Assembly (NCBI GenBank): GCA_026707335.1
Contig: JAPOXB010000066.1
Span: 1 to 8,252 of the forward strand
Direction of reading: 5' to 3'
From: Chloroflexota bacterium
GTDB lineage: Bacteria > Chloroflexota > Dehalococcoidia > Bin125
DNA: 8,252 nucleotides
The position numbers and the translations under genes were made by a program. This document shows, piece by piece, positions 1 to 5,576 of this stretch. The notes under the pieces were generated by a model. The model saw only the letters and a list, made by a program, of their open reading frames with translations, did not search any database and was not told the origin of the DNA. Each line of letters opens with the position of its first letter. Position 1 is the stretch's first letter.

Positions 1-140
1 TCGTCTTCGGTCGGGCCGCCCGCGCCCAGCAGCCCCACGACCGTCAGCAGCGCCACCAGCCCCGCGCCCGCCGCCAGCCCCACCGCGACGAGCAGCGGCC
101 GGCTCTGGCTTCCCCGCTCGAGGGCGCGCGCGCCGATCAT
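1..140 (-). CDS. N-terminus of a membrane-anchored or exported protein (partial)
   Basis: Only the first 46 codons are in the window; the frame stays open to the left edge. The start is ATG at 138-140, supported by a strong GGAGGAG Shine-Dalgarno 7 nt upstream. The peptide begins with a short charged stretch (MIGARALERGSQSRP). A long hydrophobic run of Leu, Val, Ala and Gly follows at about residues 16-39, and then a polar start of the next region (GAGGPTEDE). This is the pattern of a single membrane helix or uncleaved signal anchor with a short cytoplasmic N-terminus. It starts 19 bp after the hydratase stop codon on the same strand, so it is probably cotranscribed with it. No family can be recognised from this piece. 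A secreted or membrane-tethered enzyme, a transporter component or a regulator with an N-terminal anchor are all possible. The coding call is reliable; the function is unknown. Confidence 0.7.
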   Translation of the reverse strand, partial: MIGARALERGSQSRPLLVAVGLAAGAGLVALLTVVGLLGAGGPTED

Positions 141-147
141 CCTCGGC

Positions 148-156
148 TCCTCCTCC
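148..156 (-). promoter_or_regulatory. Shine-Dalgarno site of the left-edge gene
   Basis: The minus strand reads GGAGGAGGAG-like sequence 7 nt before the ATG at 138-140. It sits directly after the TGA of the hydratase gene (160-162), so the same ribosome could re-initiate. This site is the main reason for calling the partial gene at the left edge and for its start codon. Confidence 0.7.
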
Positions 157-159
157 GGC

Positions 160-951
160 TCAGGCCCCGCTCTGCCAGGCGGGCTTGCGCTTCTCGGCGA
201 AGGCGGTGAAGCCCTCGCGGGCCTCGGCCGAGGCGAAGAGGTCGGCGGAGAACTTCGAGGCCCAGTCGAACCCCTCGTCGAGCGGCATCTCCGGCACGTC
301 GCGCACGAGCCGCTTGCAGGCGCCCAGCGCGTTGGGACCGCCCAGCCGCAGCGAATCGAGGTAGCCCTGCACGCGGTCGTCGAGGGCCTCGTCGGGGGCG
401 GCGGCAGTGATCAGGTTCATCGCCGCCGCCTCGCTCGCCGTGAACGTGTTCCCCGTGATGAAGTACTCCATGCAGCGGGTGAGGCCGACCTTGGGCAGGA
501 TCACGACGGAGATGATCGCCGGCGAGACGCCGATCCGCACCTCGCTGTAGGAGAAGTTCACGCTCTCCGCCGCGACCGAGATGTCGCAGGCGGCGACCAG
601 GCCGATCCCCCCCGCGCGGGTGGGGCCCTGCACGCGGCAGACGACCGGCTTCGGCGAGCGCCAGATGTCCTTGAGGATCTCGACGAACGCGTTGGGGCCG
701 CCGGCCGGCCGCTCCTGCGACACGTTGCGCTGGCGCGCCTCCTTCAGGTCGGCCCCGGCGCAGAAGGCGGGGCCGGTGGCCTGCAGCAGGATGGCGCGGA
801 CGGCGTCGTCGGCCAGGGACGCGTCGAGGTGGGCGCGCAACTCGGCGACCAACTGCCGTGAGAGGGCGTTGCGGTTGTGCGGCGAGTCCAGCGTGATCGT
901 CGCGATGCCGCGCTCGACCGACAGGTGCACCAACTCCACAGCGGCCGTCAT
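160..951 (-). CDS. Enoyl-CoA hydratase/isomerase family (crotonase fold), LiuC/AtuE-like
   Basis: 263 residues, full length for a single-domain crotonase. It probably adds water to an alpha,beta-unsaturated acyl-CoA in the cytoplasm; in this context the substrate would be the substituted glutaconyl-CoA made by the carboxylase two genes upstream. Visible motifs are the CoA/oxyanion segment FCAGADLKE (residues 63-71), the second oxyanion segment AGGIGLVAACDI (113-124), and SEVRIGVSPAIIS (136-148), which carries Glu137, the equivalent of the catalytic Glu164 of rat crotonase. The other catalytic Glu (rat Glu144) is replaced by Gly117. As I recall, the SEVRIG-PA-IS pattern and loss of that Glu also occur in bacterial methylglutaconyl-CoA hydratases (LiuC) and AtuE, which fits the neighbourhood. 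The C-terminus has the usual EGFTAFAEKRKPAW. The ATG at 949-951 has an AAGGAGG site 10 nt upstream, and the gap to the preceding gene is 29 bp. Family assignment is sure; the substrate is inferred, and a generic beta-oxidation hydratase or isomerase is the alternative. Confidence 0.93.
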   Translation of the reverse strand: MTAAVELVHLSVERGIATITLDSPHNRNALSRQLVAELRAHLDASLADDAVRAILLQATGPAFCAGADLKEARQRNVSQERPAGGPNAFVEILKDIWRSPKPVVCRVQGPTRAGGIGLVAACDISVAAESVNFSYSEVRIGVSPAIISVVILPKVGLTRCMEYFITGNTFTASEAAAMNLITAAAPDEALDDRVQGYLDSLRLGGPNALGACKRLVRDVPEMPLDEGFDWASKFSADLFASAEAREGFTAFAEKRKPAWQSGA

Positions 952-961
952 GATCTCGCCT

Positions 962-968
962 CCTCCTT
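962..968 (-). promoter_or_regulatory. Shine-Dalgarno site of the hydratase gene
   Basis: The minus strand reads AAGGAGG, followed by another GAGG, 10 nt before the ATG at 949-951 and within the 29-bp gap after the TIGR03084 gene. It supports the chosen start and independent loading of ribosomes on the hydratase gene. Confidence 0.65.
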
Positions 969-980
969 ACCCATTGGGGC

Positions 981-1763
981 TCACTCGTTCGGGAACTGTC
1001 CCGGCCGGCGCCCCTCGCCCGGAGGCCCGGCGAAGGCCTGCGCGACCTCCATCCAGCTCCGCGCCGCCGCGCCCTCGACGACGAGGTGCGTGTCGGCGAG
1101 GTGCCGCCGCTGCGTGACGACGCGGCAGAAGTCGGTCGCGGCGCCGCGGATGCGCGCCGGCGCGTCGGGGTCGCCGTGGGTCCACGACGCGCCCGAGGGC
1201 AGCGTCAGGTCGACGAAGACCGGGTCCTCGTTCGGCTCCAGGCCGCGGTTGACGTAGGAGAAGCCGCGCGTGCGCACGCCGATCGCCGCCACGTGGCGGA
1301 TGCGGTCCGTATCGGGCCGCTCGGCCGGCACCACGTCCACGATGTCGAGGCCGTGCGACCACGTCTCCATCAGCCGCGCGGTGACGTAGGAGGTGGCGCT
1401 CATCTCGGGCCCGTACCAGGCAAGACGGGCGCGCGGGTCGACCGGGCGCGCGGCGCGGATCAACTCGCTGCTCGCCGTGCGCCACCACTGCAGCAACTCG
1501 TCGTGCGAGAGTGCGCGCGACCGCTCCAGGTACTTCAGCCCGTCCTGCCGGTCCACCGCCTGCCGGAAGCCGGCCGCGTCGCGCAGGCCGAGCGTGGCGA
1601 TGTCGTCGACGAAGGCCAGGTGCGCCAGCTGGTCGCGGACCTTCCAGCCGGGCGCGTGCGAGTCGCGCTCCCAGTCGTCGGGGCCCAGCGTCACCACGAC
1701 CTTCTCCAGGTCGCGATGCTCGCCGGCCAGGTCGTCCACGAGCTCCTGAAAGTCGATCGGCAT
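981..1763 (-). CDS. TIGR03084 family metal-binding protein (DinB/maleylpyruvate isomerase-like)
   Basis: 260 residues. The N-terminal half (about residues 5-145) matches the DinB/mycothiol-dependent maleylpyruvate isomerase fold, a four-helix bundle with a divalent metal. The opening segment with PGWKVRDQLAHLA gives His48, and LMETWSHGLDI gives Glu133 and His137. The triad therefore has the expected H...E-x3-H spacing and looks intact. The C-terminal part (about 150-245) is a separate small domain ending in the family signature WMEVAQAFAGPPGEGR (237-252), which I associate with TIGR03084. Proteins of this wider group transfer or use low-molecular-weight thiols (maleylpyruvate isomerase uses mycothiol), but this subfamily has no established reaction that I know of. 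It lies 43 bp after atuA and 29 bp before the hydratase, so it is part of the same transcription unit and probably of the same pathway. The ATG at 1761-1763 has AAGGAG 7 nt upstream. There is no signal peptide or membrane segment, so it should be cytoplasmic. Confidence 0.88.
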   Translation of the reverse strand: MPIDFQELVDDLAGEHRDLEKVVVTLGPDDWERDSHAPGWKVRDQLAHLAFVDDIATLGLRDAAGFRQAVDRQDGLKYLERSRALSHDELLQWWRTASSELIRAARPVDPRARLAWYGPEMSATSYVTARLMETWSHGLDIVDVVPAERPDTDRIRHVAAIGVRTRGFSYVNRGLEPNEDPVFVDLTLPSGASWTHGDPDAPARIRGAATDFCRVVTQRRHLADTHLVVEGAAARSWMEVAQAFAGPPGEGRRPGQFPNE

Positions 1764-1770
1764 GGGGGGG

Positions 1771-1776
1771 CTCCTT
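1771..1776 (-). promoter_or_regulatory. Shine-Dalgarno site of the TIGR03084 gene
   Basis: The minus strand reads AAGGAG, separated from the ATG at 1761-1763 by a run of seven C. Spacing is normal and the site fixes the start of the downstream gene. It lies within the 43-bp gap after the TAG stop of the atuA gene. Confidence 0.7.
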
Positions 1777-1806
1777 CCGGGCGGCGAAGCGCGACGACTC
1801 CGGCGG

Positions 1807-3552
1807 CTACTCCAGCAGCGACTCGGGGATGGGCACGACGGCGCGGCGCAACTCTTCGCTCAGCACCTTGGCCTGCGGATCGGTGCGCAGCGAGGCCGAG
1901 ACGCCCTCCCCCAGCAGCCCGTGGATGACGAAGTTCATGGAGAGGATGTTGGGCAGCTCGAAGCGCGCGATCTCCAGATCCCGCGCCTCGGGGTAGAGCT
2001 CGCGCACCTTCTCCGGCGTGAGGAACCGCTCCAGCCAGAGGTAGGCCTCCGGCGTCTTGGTCCAGAAGCCGACGTTGGCGTTGCCGCCCTTGTCGCCCGA
2101 GCGCGCCCCCGCGACCCGCCCCAGCGGGACGTCGCGCGTGCGGCCGCCGGGCACGGCGCCGGCCGGCCGCTCGGGCGGGGGGATCTCCTCCGCGACGGGC
2201 GCGTGCGGCGGCGGGTCGACGCGCGTCTCCTCGCCGTCCAGCACGACGCGCTCGTCGATCACCTCCGAGGACACGAGCGCCGGCCAGTAGACGGTGATCC
2301 CGGCCGCGCGGCGGCTGGAGTTGACCGTCTTGAAGCCCGGGTAGTTGGCCAGCCCCATCTCGACGCCCGCGTTCCAGAACTTGCGGCCCACGGGCTCCTC
2401 CTCGGCGGCGCGCGCGCCGATGCTCAGCAGTCCGAAGGCCTCGCTGTCGGCCGGGCCGCCGTGGGCCAGCGTCACCCGCGTCTCGAGGAACTGCTCGCGC
2501 CCGCCGACGTAGCCCCAGAACGCCTGCTCGGCGATGGCCGCCTTGGCCTCCACGTCGGGGCCGGTCAGCGCGAAGGTCGTGCTGTTCTTGTAGCCGCCCT
2601 CGTAGTTCATGCAAACCTTGGTCGTGGGGGGCGCGGGCTCGCCGCGGACGCCGCTCACGCGGACGCGGTCGGGGCCCTCCTGTTCGAGCTGGATCGTGTC
2701 GAAGCGGGAGATCACGTCGGGGTTGGCGTAGCGCGGCTCGCCGATCTCGTAGAGCAGTTGCGCCGTGACCGTGCCGACGGAGACGAGCCCGCCCGTGCCC
2801 TCGTGCTTGGTGATGACGAAGGAGCCGTCGGGGTACATCTCGGCGATCGGGAAGCCCGGCCGCGACATGTCGGGCACCTCGGGGTAGAAGGCGTAGTTGC
2901 CGCCGGTGCACTGCGCGCCGCACTCGATGACGTGGCCGGCGACGATCCCCGCCGCCAGCTTGTCCCAGTCGTCGCGGGCCCAGCCGAACTTCCAGGCGGC
3001 CGGACCCAGCGTGACGGCGGCGTCGGTGACGCGCGGGCAGATCACGACGTCGGCGCCCTGATCGAGCGCCTCGACGATGCCGAACGCGCCCAGGTAGGCG
3101 TTGGCGCTCAGCACAGGCGCCTCCAACTCCGACAGCGGCGTGCCCTTGTCGAGGTGGGCCAGCGCCTCGCCCCGGTCCTGCAACTCGTCGAGGCGGGGCA
3201 GCAGGTCGTCGCCGGTGGTGTAGGCGACCTTCGCCTGCAGGCCCAACTCCGTGTAGATGTTCTCCGCCGCCCGCGCCAAGCCGCCCGGGTTGAGCCCGCC
3301 CGCGTTGACGACGATCTTGATCCCCTGCTTGCTGCACGTCTCGGCGATGTCGCCCAGCTGTCGCAGGAAGGTGCGGGCGTAGCCCAACTCCTCGCGGCGC
3401 GTCTTGTCCTTGAGCAGGATCATCATCGTCAGTTCGGCGAGGTAGTCGCCGGTCAGGAAATCGATCGGGCCGTCCTCGACCATCTCCCGGGCGGCGCTGA
3501 TGCGGTCGCCGTAGAAGCCGCTGCAGTTCGCGATGCGGAGCGCTTCGGTCAT
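1807..3552 (-). CDS. atuA: Acyclic terpene utilization AtuA family protein
   Basis: 581 residues with two parts. The large N-terminal AtuA domain (formerly DUF1446, about residues 4-440) shows the conserved motifs IANCSGFYGDR (7-17), DFLTGDYLAELTM (31-43), VVNAGGLNP (81-89), ADVVICPRVTDAAVTLGP (167-184) and CGAQCTGGNY (211-220). A proline-rich linker (about 446-470) leads to a smaller C-terminal domain (about 476-580). That domain carries GRVAGARSGDKGGNANVG (478-495) and is also found as a separate or fused partner of AtuA. In Pseudomonas, atuA belongs to the citronellol/geraniol cluster together with the geranyl-CoA carboxylase genes, but its reaction is not established. The protein has no signal peptide or membrane helix. 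Its ATG (3550-3552) overlaps the stop of the carboxylase alpha gene by 4 bp (ATGA), with AGGAGGG 5 nt upstream, so translation is likely coupled. Family assignment is firm. The gene symbol is by homology, and the terpene role is inferred and unproven here, because AtuA homologues also occur outside terpene clusters. Confidence 0.92.
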   Translation of the reverse strand: MTEALRIANCSGFYGDRISAAREMVEDGPIDFLTGDYLAELTMMILLKDKTRREELGYARTFLRQLGDIAETCSKQGIKIVVNAGGLNPGGLARAAENIYTELGLQAKVAYTTGDDLLPRLDELQDRGEALAHLDKGTPLSELEAPVLSANAYLGAFGIVEALDQGADVVICPRVTDAAVTLGPAAWKFGWARDDWDKLAAGIVAGHVIECGAQCTGGNYAFYPEVPDMSRPGFPIAEMYPDGSFVITKHEGTGGLVSVGTVTAQLLYEIGEPRYANPDVISRFDTIQLEQEGPDRVRVSGVRGEPAPPTTKVCMNYEGGYKNSTTFALTGPDVEAKAAIAEQAFWGYVGGREQFLETRVTLAHGGPADSEAFGLLSIGARAAEEEPVGRKFWNAGVEMGLANYPGFKTVNSSRRAAGITVYWPALVSSEVIDERVVLDGEETRVDPPPHAPVAEEIPPPERPAGAVPGGRTRDVPLGRVAGARSGDKGGNANVGFWTKTPEAYLWLERFLTPEKVRELYPEARDLEIARFELPNILSMNFVIHGLLGEGVSASLRTDPQAKVLSEELRRAVVPIPESLLE

Positions 3553-5576
3553 CCTGACCCTCCTGCCTCGGATTCCTCGGGCGCCTCTTCAAGAACTTCT
3601 TCGAGAACGATGAGCAGGGCGCCGTTGGCGACCTGCTCGCCCGGCCGCACCCGCACGTCGTTGACCACGCCCGGCGCCGGCGCCGTGATGCGGTGCTCCA
3701 TCTTCATCGCCTCCAGCAGCAGCAGGAGGTCGCCGGCCCGCACCTTCGTGCCGGGTTGCACGAGCACATCGACGACCTTGCCCGGCATCGGCGCGACGAG
3801 GCCGCCCGCCGGAGTATCGAGGCCGCGGTCCGGGAAGCGCGGCGCCTCGGTGAGTAGCACGTCGCCGCCGGGGCCCTGCACGTGCCAGCGGGCGCCGTCC
3901 CGGACGAGCGCGAAGGCGCTGCGCCGTCCGTCGATCTCCAGCGTCACGCCACCGTGGCTGCGCTCGCGCAGCACGACGCGCTGATCGCCGTCGCCGGCGT
4001 CGACCGAGAAGGAGCCGTCGCGCCGCGACCGGTACCGCACGACGACCTCGCCGTCGCCGTGGGCGGGGCGGAATCGCGTCTCCTCGGGCGGCATCGACGA
4101 GTTGCGCCAGCCGCTGGGGAAGCCGGCCAGGACCGTGGCGGCGGCGCGGCGGTCGGCCTGAGCGGCGAGGGCCGCCGCGATCGCGGCCTGCCGCACCTCC
4201 GCCGTCTCGGGCACGCGCACGCGCGGCGGCGCCACCCGATCGATGAAGTCGGTCGTCGTGTCGCCGGCCAAGAAGGCCGGGTGGCGCAGCGTCGCGACGA
4301 GGAAGTCGCGGTTGGTCGTCAGGCCCTGCACCTGGGTGCGCTCCAGGACGCGGGCCAGCCGCGCGGCCGCCTCCTCCCGCGTGGGCGCGTGGGCGATCAC
4401 CTTCGCCAGGATGGGATCGAATTCGATCCCCACCTCGGAGCCGGTTTCGATGCCCGAGTCGAATCGGGCGGGGGGCGAGTCCGGCGGGCGCCAGGCCAGC
4501 ACCGTGCCGCTGGCGGGCAGGAAGTCGTTGCCGGGATCCTCGGCGTAGAGCCGCGCCTCGATGGCGTGCCCGTCGATGCGTAGATCGGCCTGCGTCACGC
4601 TCAGCGTCTCGCCCTGCGCGATGCGGATCTGCTCGCGCACGAGGTCGAGCCCGCAGATCGCCTCCGTCACCGGATGCTCCACCTGCAGGCGGGTGTTCAT
4701 CTCCAGGAACCAGAACTCCCGCCCGCTGAGCAGGAACTCCACGGTCCCGGCCGACGTGTAGCCGATCGCGGCCGCGGCCTGCACCGCCGCCTGGCCCATC
4801 GCCGCGCGCAGCTCGTCGTCGAGGGCGGGCGAGGGCGCCTCCTCGATGATCTTCTGGTGGCGCCGCTGGATCGAGCACTCGCGCTCGAAGCAGTGCACGA
4901 TGGCGCCCTGCTGGTCGCCCAGCACCTGCACCTCGACGTGGCGGACCTGCGACAGCCAGCGCTCCAGGAAGACGGTGTCGTCGCCGAAGGCGCCCGCCGC
5001 CTCGCGCCGCGCCGCCTCGATGGACTCCCGCAGGTCGCCGGGCGCCTCCACGACGCGCATGCCCTTGCCGCCGCCGCCGGCCGCGGCCTTGACGAGCAGC
5101 GGATAGCCGATCACCTCGGCGGGGGCCGACGCGTCGGCGCCGGGCGCGACGGCGTGAGAGGACAGCGTCGGCACGCCGGCCGCGTCCATCGTGCGCTTGG
5201 CGGCGAGTTTGTCGCCCATCGCGGCGATGGCGTCGGCCGGCGGCCCCACCCAGACGAGCCCCGCCGCCTCGACGGCGCGCGCGAAGCCGGCGTTCTCGGA
5301 GAGGAAGCCGTAGCCGGGGTGGACCGCCTCGGCGCCGCTGCGCCGCGCCGCGTCGAGGACCTTGCCGATGTCGAGGTAGCTCTCGGCCGCCGTGCGGCCG
5401 CCCAGCGCGACGGCCTCGTCGGCCTCGCGCACGAAGGGCGCGTCCGCGTCGCCGTCGGCGTAGACGGCGATCGTGCGCAGGCCCATCTCGCGGGCCGTGC
5501 GCATGATGCGCCGCGCGATCTCGCCGCGGTTGGCGACGAGCAGGCTGTGGAGGCGGCGCGGCTCGGTCACGATCAC
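3549..5576 (-). CDS. Acyl-CoA carboxylase alpha subunit: biotin carboxylase plus biotin carrier domain
   Basis: 675 residues, the usual size of the alpha subunit of methylcrotonyl-, geranyl- or propionyl-CoA carboxylase. It carboxylates its own biotin with ATP and bicarbonate and hands the carboxyl group to the beta subunit encoded just upstream. Domain order: biotin carboxylase N-terminal domain (about 9-118, LLVANRGEIARRI); ATP-grasp domain (about 120-330, Lys123, glycine-rich AAAGGGGKGMR at 164-174, ERECSIQRRHQKIIEEAP at 231-248, EMNTRLQVEHPVTE at 292-305); C-terminal BC domain (345-450, Arg371 in RFDSGI); a linker/BT-like region with GWRNS (489-493); and a biotinyl domain (about 590-657) with EAMKMEH, where Lys625 is the biotinylation site. 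A 17-residue Glu-rich tail follows. The likely start is GTG at 5574-5576, overlapping the beta stop (GTGA). A second in-frame GTG two codons later (5568-5570) lies better placed after the weak GGCGG site and is an equal candidate. The acyl substrate cannot be read from this subunit. Confidence 0.95.
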   Translation of the reverse strand: MIVTEPRRLHSLLVANRGEIARRIMRTAREMGLRTIAVYADGDADAPFVREADEAVALGGRTAAESYLDIGKVLDAARRSGAEAVHPGYGFLSENAGFARAVEAAGLVWVGPPADAIAAMGDKLAAKRTMDAAGVPTLSSHAVAPGADASAPAEVIGYPLLVKAAAGGGGKGMRVVEAPGDLRESIEAARREAAGAFGDDTVFLERWLSQVRHVEVQVLGDQQGAIVHCFERECSIQRRHQKIIEEAPSPALDDELRAAMGQAAVQAAAAIGYTSAGTVEFLLSGREFWFLEMNTRLQVEHPVTEAICGLDLVREQIRIAQGETLSVTQADLRIDGHAIEARLYAEDPGNDFLPASGTVLAWRPPDSPPARFDSGIETGSEVGIEFDPILAKVIAHAPTREEAAARLARVLERTQVQGLTTNRDFLVATLRHPAFLAGDTTTDFIDRVAPPRVRVPETAEVRQAAIAAALAAQADRRAAATVLAGFPSGWRNSSMPPEETRFRPAHGDGEVVVRYRSRRDGSFSVDAGDGDQRVVLRERSHGGVTLEIDGRRSAFALVRDGARWHVQGPGGDVLLTEAPRFPDRGLDTPAGGLVAPMPGKVVDVLVQPGTKVRAGDLLLLLEAMKMEHRITAPAPGVVNDVRVRPGEQVANGALLIVLEEVLEEAPEESEAGGSG
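3558..3564 (-). promoter_or_regulatory. Shine-Dalgarno site of atuA inside the carboxylase alpha gene
   Basis: The minus strand reads AGGAGGG, 5 nt before the atuA ATG at 3550-3552. It lies within the last codons (Gly-Gly-Ser-Gly) of the carboxylase alpha gene. The site selects the ATG that overlaps the upstream TGA and explains coupled translation of the two genes. Confidence 0.7.

Noticed and set aside
1691..3592. 633-residue minus-strand frame overlapping atuA in another phase
   Set aside because: It is a +1-type shadow, full of Arg, Gly and Pro, and its end runs into the TIGR03084 frame. AtuA motifs are all in the other phase. I considered a frameshift joining the genes, but each real gene has an intact start, stop and ribosome binding site.
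1762..3984. 740-residue open frame on the plus strand opposite atuA and the carboxylase alpha gene
   Set aside because: Long antisense frames are expected in DNA this rich in GC. The translation is dominated by Arg, Ala, Gly, Val, Leu and Asp and has no recognisable domain, while the minus strand encodes clear conserved proteins.
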